Positions 17,049-26,018 are shown, numbered from the stretch's first letter. The stretch: 46,299 nt of DNA from Symploca sp. SIO2E9 (GCA_010692645.1 JAAHGS010000045.1:1-46299), one strand, 5' to 3'. Numbers and translations: made by a program. Notes: generated by a model not told the origin, from the letters alone.

Positions 17049-17182
17049 ACTGAGGTTGATCGAGGCAAGTACTCTCATCCTGGTGAAATCAAGGATAGGG
17101 TTACCTGGTTCAATGATTCAAAAACAGCCTCTAACTCTAAAATCAACCAAGAGAAAATCCGTTTGGAATTAGGGAATATCCT

Positions 17183-18496
17183 ATGTCAACTTCAACTGTT
17201 TATCAATCTCTTGACTCATCGCACACTCATGAATTTGCCCAGACAAGCAAGAGTCTCTCTCACCAAATCGTCATCGTTGGTGGTGGTGCGGCAGGCATAA
17301 CTACAGCTTCACAGCTCTTGACAAGAGATTCATCTTTAGATATTGCTATTATTGAACCTTCCGAGCAGCATTACTATCAGCCTGGTTGGACACTAGTAGG
17401 AGGCGGTGTATTTAAGCTGGAGGATACCCTCAAGAAGGAAAAAGATTGCATTCCCAAAGGAACTACTTGGATTAAAGACTATGTAACCCAGTTAGATCCA
17501 GACCATAATGCCATAATTACTACCGGAGGCAAGCGAGTGGATTATGAATACTTGGTGTTGTCTCCAGGTATTCAGATTGATTGGCATTTAATTAAGGGGC
17601 TAAGGGAAGCGCTGGGAAAAGAAGGTGTTACCAGCATCTATTCCAAGGATTACGCTCCTTATACTTGGGAAGTTATTAAAAATTTCCAGGGCGGTACTGC
17701 CATATTTACCTTTCCAAGTACTCCAATTAAATGCGGTGGTGCTCCTCAAAAAATTATGTATATGGCGGATGACATCTTTAAAGGTAAAAGTGGGGTAGGT
17801 ACTAACTCACACGTCATATTTGCCACAGCTACTGCCAAAATGTTTCCTGTTCCAGAATATTGTGAATCACTGGAGAAGGTGGTTAAACGCCGCAATATTC
17901 AGGTGAATTTCAAGCATAATCTTAAAGAAATCAAAGCCGAGAGCAAAGAGGCAGTATTTGATGTTACCACAGCTCAGGGAGTGCAAGAAGTTAGCATCAA
18001 GTACGATATGATTCACGTCACACCGCCGATGAGTGCTCCCGACTTCGTTAAAAACAGTCCTTTGGCAATCCAAGAGGGAGCGAGTAAAGGCTGGGTGGAT
18101 GTTAATAAGCAAACGTTGCAACATCATGTTTATGCCAACGTGTTTAGTTTAGGGGATGCTTCTTCTCTACCGACATCCAAAACCGCTGCGGCGATTCGCA
18201 AACAAGCGCCAGTTTTAGTCGAAAATTTACTAGCACTGAAGACATCGAGAACACTTAATGGCAAGTACAATGGCTATACCTGTTGCCCATTAATTACTGG
18301 CTATAACCAAGTGGTGATGGCAGAGTTTGATTACGATAATAAACTTGCCTCTAGTTTTCCTTTTGATCCCAGTAAGGAGCGATATAGCATGTGGCTGCTG
18401 AAAAGACACGTTTTTCCTTGGCTTTACTGGAATCGGATGTTGAAAGGAAAGCTTTTTGAAGGCGATAGGTTGAAGTTTCTCAAAGGCAAAGCTTAA
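17183..18496 (+). CDS. sqr: Sulfide:quinone oxidoreductase
   Basis: The 437-residue flavoprotein oxidises sulfide and passes electrons to the membrane quinone pool. The FAD-binding motif VGGGAAGITTA is at residues 32-42, and HYYQPGWTLVGGG follows near 63-75. Candidate redox cysteines are C184 (PIKCGGAPQK) and C367/C368 (YTCCPLITG), in the pattern of the SQR family. A second nucleotide segment is FSLGDASSLPTSKTAAA. The C-terminal amphipathic part (RYSMWLLKRHVFPWLYWNRML) is shown by its key residues W-LL-FPW-YW-ML and probably contacts the membrane. It serves sulfide detoxification or sulfide-driven electron flow. It is monocistronic after the MITE. Confidence 0.92.
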   Translation: MSTSTVYQSLDSSHTHEFAQTSKSLSHQIVIVGGGAAGITTASQLLTRDSSLDIAIIEPSEQHYYQPGWTLVGGGVFKLEDTLKKEKDCIPKGTTWIKDYVTQLDPDHNAIITTGGKRVDYEYLVLSPGIQIDWHLIKGLREALGKEGVTSIYSKDYAPYTWEVIKNFQGGTAIFTFPSTPIKCGGAPQKIMYMADDIFKGKSGVGTNSHVIFATATAKMFPVPEYCESLEKVVKRRNIQVNFKHNLKEIKAESKEAVFDVTTAQGVQEVSIKYDMIHVTPPMSAPDFVKNSPLAIQEGASKGWVDVNKQTLQHHVYANVFSLGDASSLPTSKTAAAIRKQAPVLVENLLALKTSRTLNGKYNGYTCCPLITGYNQVVMAEFDYDNKLASSFPFDPSKERYSMWLLKRHVFPWLYWNRMLKGKLFEGDRLKFLKGKA

Positions 18497-18692
18497 GTAA
18501 GGTAATTATTCTTCCGAGATTAGGAGATGGGGAGGAGGGGTAGATTTTTGTATACATTGTTTCCTCCATTTTTCCCTCTCTTCCCCTAAGCCCTAGGTTT
18601 TTAGATGAGATTTTTCATGAGTTGTGAGAGCAGTTTGCTGAACTCCTTTTTCTTTTTAATTTCCCAGTTAATAATCTTTAGCCCTAGCTAGC

Positions 18693-19037
18693 CTAGCCAG
18701 TAGAAATATTTGTGCTTTGTTCTTGCCAGATGGCTTTGAGTCGAGAGAGTACTTCTTTGGTGTACCGTTTGGCTTCTTGCAAAATCGAATTCCAGAGGGA
18801 ATTGAGGGTGTTCAAATTCCGGCAGCTATACATCAGAGTTTGACAAACAGTAATCCATTGTTCCAATTTGCGATAACTGATAAAGTAACCTCCGATACCT
18901 TGGATATGCACCCAAAGGACGTTATGCCATTTTTCCCAGTTTAGGATGCGTTTAGGGTCAATCTTGAGAAGTTTGGCGATTTGGCGACAGGTAATAACGA
19001 AGGTTTGAGGGTTGATGCGGCGACGTAGTGGAATCAT
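18693..19037 (-). CDS. Hypothetical protein with a helix-turn-helix-like start
   Basis: This 114-residue basic protein has the segment TCRQIAKLLKIDPKRILNWE, which resembles a DNA-binding helix-turn-helix, and several tryptophans in WEKWHNVLWVHIQGIGGYF. I do not recognise a named family. It is followed by no close gene downstream and lies 63 bases after the 19101-19322 gene on the same strand, so the two may be co-transcribed. The basic, helical character suggests an accessory-element protein. Confidence 0.55.
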   Translation of the reverse strand: MIPLRRRINPQTFVITCRQIAKLLKIDPKRILNWEKWHNVLWVHIQGIGGYFISYRKLEQWITVCQTLMYSCRNLNTLNSLWNSILQEAKRYTKEVLSRLKAIWQEQSTNISTG

Positions 19038-19100
19038 ATATAGTTATGAAATAGGGAATGTAGGGGCGTATTGCTATACGCCCATAGGTTTTAAAGGGAT

Positions 19101-19322
19101 TTAAGGATTAGGTTGACATCTGATTGAAGTTTGTTCGGGAGGCTCGAAGACAATCTCAAACACAGCCTTGGGCATAAACCGATGCAACATTCTAAGATGG
19201 TCTTCTGCATCTTGGCGGTTGAAGAAACGAGCGATGGTATGGTGTTGGCAATTAGGCAAAGTACGCACTATCCTCCAAGGGCGTCTGTGGTTTTGGGGGG
19301 AGGTAATTAGTCGGTAAGTCAT
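19101..19322 (-). CDS. Small hypothetical protein (73 aa)
   Basis: The sequence MTYRLITSPQNHRRPWRIVR, then CQHHTIARFFNRQDAEDHLRMLHRFMP, has the composition of a genuine folded small protein. The FxNRQDAEDHLRxL segment resembles small cyanobacterial proteins seen in variable regions. No function is known to me. It is the upstream gene of a possible pair with 18693-19037. Confidence 0.55.
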   Translation of the reverse strand: MTYRLITSPQNHRRPWRIVRTLPNCQHHTIARFFNRQDAEDHLRMLHRFMPKAVFEIVFEPPEQTSIRCQPNP

Positions 19323-19680
19323 ATTTATCTGAAAATGGTACAGGTGTTCTCAGTTTGAGCATGAATGCGTAGCCTGTTGCTATGTTTCATGAGACTTTTA
19401 CCTCGTCTTGAGTAATCGCAGGTTTTAACATGGATAAGGTTTCCTTGTCTTTAGGGAGCCAGAAGCCAGCAGGAAGCCTGGGAAACTTGATTGCTGGCTT
19501 CAACTCGTTTGTGCGGTTTGCTGCAAAAACGATGCAGCGAAAACCCAGAAAAGAGTTAAAACTATCTACAAAAGTTAGACTAACCCAAATAGGTCAATTA
19601 ATACAAGTACCATAGTTGACCTATTTGATCCAAATTATCCAAATGCGACAATTAAGCTAATTCGCATTAATGGGGCAATT

Positions 19681-19869
19681 GTGTCAGAACAAGAAAAGAC
19701 CGTGAATTTTAGGGTTTTTTTGACAGAGTCAGAGCGAACTAGATTCAAGGTAGCCTGTGCACAGAATCGAACCACGATGAGTCAACAGGCGCTTGAATTG
19801 ATTCGTGAATGGTTGAAAACTCAGGAAAAGGACAACATCTCACCTGATAAAAAGATTAAGGGGGATTAA
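19681..19869 (+). CDS. Small ribbon-helix-helix protein (antitoxin or partition-type)
   Basis: A GTG start gives 62 residues: SEQEKTVNFRVFLTESER, then FKVACAQNRTTMSQQALELIREWLKTQ. The NFRVFL strand followed by two helices with TTMSQQALELI between them is the ribbon-helix-helix pattern. Such proteins are antitoxins, plasmid partition factors or transposon regulators. It is followed by the truncated 19998-20213 gene, and no toxin is recognisable nearby. Confidence 0.6.
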   Translation: MSEQEKTVNFRVFLTESERTRFKVACAQNRTTMSQQALELIREWLKTQEKDNISPDKKIKGD

Positions 19870-19997
19870 TTAGCTGTTATTAACACACTCACCAATGACA
19901 ATGCTTAGAATGAAAACTTTGTTGGCTTGATCAGGATTATTTTTGACAATGATAAAAACTATGGCCATCGGGTTAATCTCATAGCATACTAGTACAT

Positions 19998-20213
19998 ATG
20001 CCCCAAAGGGTAAAACTCATGGCTAGTTTTGGAATTATGAACAAGGAGCTTCTAGTGCCTCAAAACCAAGGGATTAAAAGTAAAGATATTACGATTGGTG
20101 GAATTCCTCTTCTCGTCTACATGATGCCTGATGGTGAATATCGCTGGTCAATGCGACAAGCAAGTAAAGCTGTTGGGTTCAATTTACTCGACAAGATATT
20201 CACCGAGTATTGA
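19998..20213 (+). CDS. Short protein resembling the start of a larger accessory protein
   Basis: The 71-residue frame contains ITIGGIPLLVYMMPDGEYRWSMRQASKAVGF. The MPDGEYRWS--Q-AKAVG pattern is one I associate with the N-terminal part of longer cyanobacterial proteins related to phage antirepressors. Here it ends soon after (NLLDKIFTEY), so it may be a truncated gene. An in-frame ATG at 20019 or 20037 may be the true start. It lies convergent with the hisC-like gene, 59 bases away. Confidence 0.45.
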   Translation: MPQRVKLMASFGIMNKELLVPQNQGIKSKDITIGGIPLLVYMMPDGEYRWSMRQASKAVGFNLLDKIFTEY

Positions 20214-20272
20214 ATTCAAAACAATGATTAGGAGTTGCGAAGACACAATAGAAACAAGGGAACTCAAGGACA

Positions 20273-21343
20273 CTAAAACTTAGCGATCGCATCTTTTAAA
20301 CCTAACAGCAATTGCTGATTTTCACTAGGTGTACCCACAGCTGTTCTAAAATAGTAAGCATCTAAGCCTGGTTTGAGACCAAAATCCTGCACTAAGATAT
20401 TCCTAGCTCTAAGAGCCTCGACTAATTTAGCTGAGGGAATTCCCAGGGATTGAGTTCTGATAAATAGGAAATTTGTTGCTGACGGATACACTAATAAACC
20501 CAATTTTTCCAGATTAGAGGTCAACTTAGCTCTTTCTTGACAAATTTTCTCAATATTTGAGCGCACATACTCCATATCTTCCAAAGCGGCGATCGCTGCA
20601 ACTATTGCCAATTTATTGACTGGAAACAGTTGAGCTGCCCGATATAGATAATCAATAATAGTTTCGTTAGCAATGGCATAGCCTACTCTCATACCTGCTA
20701 AGCCAAAGCTTTTAGATAAACTGCGCAAAATTATCAGATTAGGATGTTGTTCTACTAAATCTGCTACTGTTTCCTGACATATTTCGTAATAGCACTCATC
20801 TACTACTACTATGCAATTTACGTTATTGAGTACTTTAAGGATAGTATCTCGCGAAACTAGGTTAGCCGTGGGATTATTAGGATTAGCAATAAATAGAACC
20901 TTGGTTCGTGGTGTTACTTTCTGTAAGAGAGAATCAATATCAAGTCCCCAATCCTCACTTCTATTAACCAAAACCGTATTCCCACCCATGACTTGTGTAG
21001 AGTGCCAATAGACGAAAAAGGTAGGAATTGGCAGTAAGACTTCCTCTGTGGGCTTGACAAAAACTTTGATTATTAACTCGATTAGGTCATCTGAACCATT
21101 ACCGATAATAATTTGTTCTGGTTTTGCCCCAGTATAATTAGCTAGTGACTGGCGTAGGAAACCCCCCAATACTGCTGGATATCTATTTATAGTCGCAGTA
21201 GCATCAACTATGGCTTTGATGACGTGAGCAGAGGGAGGATAAGGTAACTCACCCTTATCCAGACGAATAGTATTTTCACCTTTTGGTGGTCCAGCGAGTT
21301 TGGGATTTAGGGATATAATCTGTTGGTTAACTAGATGTTCCAT
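20273..21343 (-). CDS. HisC-like aminotransferase (histidinol-phosphate aminotransferase family)
   Basis: The 356-residue class I/II PLP enzyme has ANPNNPTANLVS near residue 153, VVVDECYYEI near 179, and the PLP lysine K211 in SLSKSFGLAGMRVGYA. Overall it matches the HisC family in length and blocks, which transfers an amino group between glutamate and imidazole-acetol phosphate. It is the last gene of a minus-strand cluster; its start is 3 bases after the HAD gene stop. Because the HisD homologue upstream has altered active-site residues, the true substrate may not be histidinol phosphate. Confidence 0.88.
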   Translation of the reverse strand: MEHLVNQQIISLNPKLAGPPKGENTIRLDKGELPYPPSAHVIKAIVDATATINRYPAVLGGFLRQSLANYTGAKPEQIIIGNGSDDLIELIIKVFVKPTEEVLLPIPTFFVYWHSTQVMGGNTVLVNRSEDWGLDIDSLLQKVTPRTKVLFIANPNNPTANLVSRDTILKVLNNVNCIVVVDECYYEICQETVADLVEQHPNLIILRSLSKSFGLAGMRVGYAIANETIIDYLYRAAQLFPVNKLAIVAAIAALEDMEYVRSNIEKICQERAKLTSNLEKLGLLVYPSATNFLFIRTQSLGIPSAKLVEALRARNILVQDFGLKPGLDAYYFRTAVGTPSENQQLLLGLKDAIAKF

Positions 21344-21346
21344 ATC

Positions 21347-22543
21347 TCAATTCGATCCTTCCCTAATACCCAATAATTCTGGTAATTCAAGTACGCTGTT
21401 TAGAATAACATCACAGCCCAAGTCTGCTAGCATTTTACGCTTATTTTCTCTGTGTTTATCTCCATCAAAACCAGTCAAAACGCCAATAGCAATACATCCA
21501 GCTTGTTTAGCGGCAACCACATCACTAGCAGCATCACCAATATAGGCAGCATACTGGCGGTTTGTATTTTGAAATTCCTCTGTACAAAAGATTTCAACAT
21601 TTTGATCATGATGAATTGCCTTAAGCAGTACAAAGGGATGAGGTTTGCCCAGTTTCAGGCTTGGATGGGATGATGAGAGCATAGACTCAGCCTCTAGAAC
21701 TTCGTCATAGGTAACAATTCTCCCATGGTCAAAGTATGATAAAATGCCCAAACTATCAAGGGGTTGAATCACTTCCGCACGTGGTCTACCAGTAGCGATC
21801 GCTAAGCTGTATTGACCTGAATTATGCAAGCTTCTAAGAGCATTGTCAATGCTTGTTAAGTCTAATACTGTATCGTCATCAGGCAGAGAGTATCCTCTTT
21901 TGCCCTCATACCACTCCTGAAAATTACGATAACAAAGTTGCCAGAGTTCTCCCTTGGGTTCCAAGCAGGAAGGTAAACTCGCTCCCAGTTTTGTTGAGGT
22001 AAATGAGTTCAAATACTCAAGTACAGCTGAACCAGTAAGTGAACTAGTTTCTTGCCAAAAGCTGTCAATGATGCCATTGCTGACTTCATAGTCATACTCT
22101 GGTGCTGGTAATAGTCTTCCCAGCTGCTGTAATTTTTCAGTAATGGGTAGACTATTACTGTTGAGGATATCCAGGTAACTATCGGAGGAAGCTTGCTTTA
22201 ATTTACTTAGAATCCCAACTAGATGTAAACCAGCGACAAAGAAAGTAAGATCCCAATTCGAGTTAATGGCTCTGCTTTTGAGTTCGTAAATAAAATTATC
22301 TGGTATTACTGTTTCCCCTACCTGAAGTAATCTACTTGACAAGTCACTACCTCCACCAAAGTAGTTACTTAAGCCGAGGTAGTTTTCACTGGCAATTAGT
22401 TCCCAGACAGTTAGCCTAGCTGTATTCCAATACTTTTTTTCGCTGGTAATGACGCCATCTAAATCAAAAATTAGAAACCTCAATTGGTCTTTAATATTAG
22501 AGGGCAGTTGATTATTTCCCATCGCTGGTTGTGTCTCGCTCAA
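21347..22543 (-). CDS. HAD-superfamily phosphatase with a large cap insertion
   Basis: The 398-residue protein has all four HAD motifs. Motif I is FDLDGVIT with nucleophile D27 and acid D29, motif II is AIATGRPRAEV, motif III is the lysine in LGKPHPF, and motif IV is YIGDAASDVVAAKQAG. About 200 residues between motifs I and II form an unusually large, unfamiliar cap, so it is much longer than a HisB-type histidinol phosphatase. The likely reaction is dephosphorylation of a small metabolite. It sits between the kinase gene (35 bases) and the aminotransferase gene (3 bases), so it is firmly part of the same transcript. Confidence 0.85.
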   Translation of the reverse strand: MSETQPAMGNNQLPSNIKDQLRFLIFDLDGVITSEKKYWNTARLTVWELIASENYLGLSNYFGGGSDLSSRLLQVGETVIPDNFIYELKSRAINSNWDLTFFVAGLHLVGILSKLKQASSDSYLDILNSNSLPITEKLQQLGRLLPAPEYDYEVSNGIIDSFWQETSSLTGSAVLEYLNSFTSTKLGASLPSCLEPKGELWQLCYRNFQEWYEGKRGYSLPDDDTVLDLTSIDNALRSLHNSGQYSLAIATGRPRAEVIQPLDSLGILSYFDHGRIVTYDEVLEAESMLSSSHPSLKLGKPHPFVLLKAIHHDQNVEIFCTEEFQNTNRQYAAYIGDAASDVVAAKQAGCIAIGVLTGFDGDKHRENKRKMLADLGCDVILNSVLELPELLGIREGSN

Positions 22544-22578
22544 ATATCTTAACTCCCTGATTTATTTTCTGCCGTCAA

Positions 22579-23814
22579 CTACAATTGAGCAGCTATTGTA
22601 TCCAACTCTTGATCAAGTAGAGTTTTAAGACTATTTTGACCCCTGCTACCCATTTCCATTGATATCGCCAAACCCAATAGTGTAATTTCTGGTGGAAACC
22701 TCTGGGTGTCACTCAAATTCATCGTCAGAAAAGGACAGCAAAATAGAGCTAACTTCAGATATTCTCGCCAGTCAGTAGCAAGCCAAACTCTCGATTTTAA
22801 TTCCTTTAAAATCGGCTTGAGAACCCGATGTAGTTTTGATTTTAGAAAAGCAACTCGAACAGTAGTTGGAGCAAAATCATGTTCCACCACTAGAGTGTTA
22901 TTCGTAATTTCTAGTTTAATAGAAAGGATGCTAGCGATTTCTCTAGGGAAATACATCCAAATGGCAAAAACATTATGAAATAAAGGCTTCGTCAAATCTA
23001 GTAAGGGAGAATGACGACCAGCAAAAGCTGGATCAAAGTAGATAATAGAAGCTTGCTCCGTATCTATAAAGACATTACCATTATGGGCGTCACCATGTCC
23101 TACTATCGACGGCACCTTGCCTCGAGATGGATTCAAAAGCTTTGTAGCCAGTTGTACCAGCTCATCCAGAGTATCTTGGAATTTTACTCCATTGATGACC
23201 CACTGCATTTGAGCGAGATTATCGAAATTGATCTGCTCTGTTGGCAGAATAATATTTTTCCCTTGATAAAAGCTATTAAAGCGCCCTCCAGTTAGTCTAT
23301 GGTAAAACAGTTGATGGATCGGGGCACTAGCATGTTCCTTTGCTTCCAATTGTTGAAGAGTTTTGAGATAAATTTCCCGTAGCTCTTCGTCTGCCTGTTG
23401 TTGAATCGAAACAACTTGCTCAAGGTCTTGCCTCTGACCAGTTTCTAATTCACGGGCAACATTAAACAGTGAAGGTGAATCAAAAAATTCGTAAATTAAT
23501 AATTGCTTTCCCCATTCAGTAGAACTAAAAATGGGTTGAATCACCGGATAACCAGCCTCAGCCAGAATACTAGAATTATAATATTCATGAATGATGCTTT
23601 GAGGCTCAACATGTGTCTTGAAAAATAATTTTTTGCCATCCCCTGTAGTCAGAAATCCATTAATCGAGTTAAGAGAGACAGCTAAGGGTCTGACATTTAC
23701 CGTTTCTACCTCAAAAGGCAAATTGCTTTGAAAAAAAGCTTTCAGAAGCTTATTGGCAGCATCTATATCAGTGAACTGGAGAGTTTGGATCTTCTGCAAA
23801 TCCTGGTCAGACAA
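22579..23814 (-). CDS. Aminoglycoside phosphotransferase (APH)-fold small-molecule kinase
   Basis: The 411-residue protein has a kinase-like fold. K66 in KLFFKTH is a candidate ATP lysine, GHGDAHNGNV carries the catalytic D242, and YFDPAF carries the metal-binding D261. The APH family includes antibiotic, choline, homoserine, methylthioribose and fructosamine kinases. The family is clear but the substrate is not. The cluster context suggests it phosphorylates an intermediate handled by the neighbouring dehydrogenase, phosphatase and aminotransferase. Confidence 0.85.
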   Translation of the reverse strand: MSDQDLQKIQTLQFTDIDAANKLLKAFFQSNLPFEVETVNVRPLAVSLNSINGFLTTGDGKKLFFKTHVEPQSIIHEYYNSSILAEAGYPVIQPIFSSTEWGKQLLIYEFFDSPSLFNVARELETGQRQDLEQVVSIQQQADEELREIYLKTLQQLEAKEHASAPIHQLFYHRLTGGRFNSFYQGKNIILPTEQINFDNLAQMQWVINGVKFQDTLDELVQLATKLLNPSRGKVPSIVGHGDAHNGNVFIDTEQASIIYFDPAFAGRHSPLLDLTKPLFHNVFAIWMYFPREIASILSIKLEITNNTLVVEHDFAPTTVRVAFLKSKLHRVLKPILKELKSRVWLATDWREYLKLALFCCPFLTMNLSDTQRFPPEITLLGLAISMEMGSRGQNSLKTLLDQELDTIAAQL

Positions 23815-23937
23815 TGTTTCCTCCTCATTGGGAACAGTTATTAGGTGTTAGGTCTTAGTTTATAGAGACTTAGAGTTTAATCTGAGTTCGATGCATACTA
23901 TGCTTGAACTCTCTCAAAGCTTCTCCTCTCTCGAATT

Positions 23938-23979
23938 AAAACCTAAAACCTAAAACCTAAAAACTAAAAACTAAAAACT
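23938..23979. repeat. Six 7-bp tandem repeats overlapping the HisD-like stop codon
   Basis: AAAACCT occurs three times and AAAAACT three times, without gaps. The last two bases lie within the stop codon of the HisD-like gene (23978-23980, TAG on the minus strand). The repeat therefore fills the start of the 163-base gap before the kinase gene. Length changes here could alter the mRNA between the two genes. Confidence 0.85.
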
Positions 23980-25294
23980 AATCCAAAAGCTGATCTCGTT
24001 CTGTTATCGCCATTGCATGGGCAGGAAAACCTTCATAATCTGCCAACTTCTGCGTTATCTTTTTCAAACGCCCAAAGCCTTCTTGAGTCAGATACCCAAT
24101 GCCTGAACGTTTGAGGAAATCGAAGACTGACACTGCAGAATAGGAACGGGCGAACCCTCCTGTCGGCAGAATCGCATTCACCCCTATACAGTAGTTAGCA
24201 GTAGGAATCGGTGTGTAAGGTCCGAGCAAAATCTCACCAGCATTTTTAATTTGCCCCAAAATACTAAAAGGATCCTTAACCAAAATCTCCAAATGTTCTG
24301 GAGCATAATCATTAACAAAAGCAATGGATTCTTCCAAACTCGATGTTAGCAAGATACCGCCATAGGAGGATAGTCCCTTCTGGCAGAATTCCTGCCGCCA
24401 CTGGGGAAGCTTCTTAAGATACTGAGGAACTAACTCAGCTGCTTTGAGAGCAACCGCTTCACTATGAGTTACTAAAAGTGCCGCCGATTCAGGACCATGT
24501 TCAGCCTCAACTAGCAAATCAAGGGCTGCTAGCCGAGGATCAGTATCTTCATCAGTAAGAATAATCGACTCGCTCGGTCCAGCCGGGAGTCCCACATCAA
24601 CTGTACCGTATAATAGCCGCTTAGCTGCAGAGCCATAAACATTGCATGGACCTGTTATCTTATCCACTTTGGGAATAGTTGCTGTACCCAGAGCCATAGC
24701 AGCAATTGCCTGAATGCCCCCCAGCTTATAGATATCCTTTACACCAGCCATCTCCGCAGCCACCAGAGAAGCTGGTTCTACATTCCCATCTTGATCTGGA
24801 GGAGTACAGACAATAATTCTACTTACCCCAGCCACAGTAGCTGGTACACTTAGCATTAGCATCACAGAAGGGAAAGCACCTTTGCCCCTAGGGACATACA
24901 AACCGGCACTGGCTATAGGAGTAACTTTCTCCCCAGCGAATACTCCCCCATCAATCTCCGCCAGTTGGATTTCTTCAGGCATCTGTCGCTGGTGAACCTC
25001 TTTAATATTAGAAAATGCCTGAGCAATCGCTGATTTTAGTTCAGGATCAATCAATTTGCCAGCAGTAGCAAACTCCTGCTCACTCACCTTGAGTTTCTCA
25101 ACTTCTGCCCCAGCATAATCAAACTTTTTGACGTATTCGAGTACCCCAGCATCTCCATCCAACCTAATCTTCTCGATTACCTCTCTAGCAATCAATAGCG
25201 CCTTGTCAATATCCAACTCCGCCCGCTTTTTCAACGAGGCGAGTTGTTCAGAAGTCATATCTTTGAGTAATAGAACCCTTACCATAGCTTGCAT
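23978..25294 (-). CDS. HisD-like dehydrogenase with altered active site
   Basis: The 438-residue protein matches histidinol dehydrogenase throughout, for example SAGLYVPRGKGAFPSVMLML, KITGPCNVYGSAAKR and VDVGLPAGPSE. Compared with E. coli HisD from memory, the general bases are kept (E333/H334 for E326/H327), and H266, E421 and H426 match H262, E414 and H419. Three key positions differ: E263 replaces zinc ligand Q259, N367 replaces zinc ligand D360, and A374 replaces the substrate-binding H367. The alignment offset is constant, so these changes are real. It is probably a paralogue that oxidises another alcohol to an acid with NAD. It is the first gene of the cluster. Confidence 0.88.
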   Translation of the reverse strand: MQAMVRVLLLKDMTSEQLASLKKRAELDIDKALLIAREVIEKIRLDGDAGVLEYVKKFDYAGAEVEKLKVSEQEFATAGKLIDPELKSAIAQAFSNIKEVHQRQMPEEIQLAEIDGGVFAGEKVTPIASAGLYVPRGKGAFPSVMLMLSVPATVAGVSRIIVCTPPDQDGNVEPASLVAAEMAGVKDIYKLGGIQAIAAMALGTATIPKVDKITGPCNVYGSAAKRLLYGTVDVGLPAGPSESIILTDEDTDPRLAALDLLVEAEHGPESAALLVTHSEAVALKAAELVPQYLKKLPQWRQEFCQKGLSSYGGILLTSSLEESIAFVNDYAPEHLEILVKDPFSILGQIKNAGEILLGPYTPIPTANYCIGVNAILPTGGFARSYSAVSVFDFLKRSGIGYLTQEGFGRLKKITQKLADYEGFPAHAMAITERDQLLD

Positions 25295-25381
25295 CCTTAA
25301 GTTTGGGAGTTTAGAGTTTAGATAACAATCAGGAATAGTTCACCAAAAAGCGAAGGGGTTTAAAACTGTAACTTAATTCCT

Positions 25382-25419
25382 GTACATCTTTATACAAAGA
25401 TGTACTTTTTGTATAGATA
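25382..25419. promoter_or_regulatory. Nested palindromes upstream of the HisD-like gene
   Basis: GTACATCTTT (25382-25391) and AAAGATGTAC (25396-25405) form a perfect 10-bp dyad with a 4-base centre. A second dyad overlaps it: TATACAAA and TTTGTATA, spaced by 9 bases. The site lies about 90 bases upstream of the HisD-like start codon. It may be an operator for the cluster; the T run after the first dyad also allows a plus-strand terminator. Confidence 0.5.
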
Positions 25420-25718
25420 TGTTACCTTATAGGTTCGTGCGTAAATTGAAAACCCTAAATGTTTTCCTCCACAGACCTAATAATCTCCTTGATATAATAG
25501 CTTTCTAACCCTATCTATCCAGCTACCCTACTTGCCCTGCTTCCCTCCTACAAGGTTCCAAAAAGAAAATTTTCCTTTAATGTAGCCCAGATGTGACCAA
25601 GAGGGATAACCCTTTGATTTATATAGACTCCGGCAACAAAGTAACGTGATTGTGCGAGGAGTTGGCGGAAAATGGCTCCATTATCTTGGAGATGGGAGAG
25701 TCAAGAGGAGGAAAAACC

Positions 25719-26018
25719 ATGACAAACAAAAACTCTTCACCCAATTACACCAGTGCCGACTTAGAGAAGGCTGCACTCAGCAGGTTCAGCTCTTTGATAT
25801 CCTTCTTGCCGGAAAATTGTAAGCTATCTCGAGAACTCTGGAACCGTTCCACAGTCGTGTGTATGGATTTTGAAGATTGTCCTCACTTACTCGAAACTGC
25901 CAGGGGACAATCTTTCTTGCTTTTATTAGTTGCTAATTACTTAGGATTAGCAAACTCGGTGCTATTCAGGGTGGGCAACAAAGCCATGGGATGGATGACG
26001 ATGATTTCGACAACCTAA
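25719..26018 (+). CDS. Hypothetical protein (99 aa)
   Basis: The ATG at 25719 is chosen because AGAGGAGG lies 6 bases upstream. A longer frame from a GTG at 25650 runs through that ribosome site. The protein begins MTNKNSSPNYTSADLEKAAL, has a hydrophobic stretch (SFLLLLVANYLGLANSVLF) and ends soon after VGNKAMGWM. I do not recognise the family. The good ribosome site and composition support a real gene, but the abrupt end may reflect truncation. Confidence 0.5.
   Translation: MTNKNSSPNYTSADLEKAALSRFSSLISFLPENCKLSRELWNRSTVVCMDFEDCPHLLETARGQSFLLLLVANYLGLANSVLFRVGNKAMGWMTMISTT

Noticed and set aside
16890-17078. A 62-codon minus-strand frame
   Set aside because: It coincides with the MITE-like element and is explained by it.
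19430-19615. A 61-codon plus-strand frame
   Set aside because: Its sequence contains two small hairpins (AGCCAGCA/TGCTGGCT and GCTGC/GCAGC) and no family resemblance; a decayed or structured region is more likely.
20273-25294. Plain histidine operon
   Set aside because: Altered HisD ligands and the presence of an APH-fold kinase and a large-cap HAD protein do not fit ordinary histidine synthesis.
25650-25718. A longer GTG start for the 99-residue gene
   Set aside because: The extension runs through the AGAGGAGG ribosome site used by the ATG at 25719.
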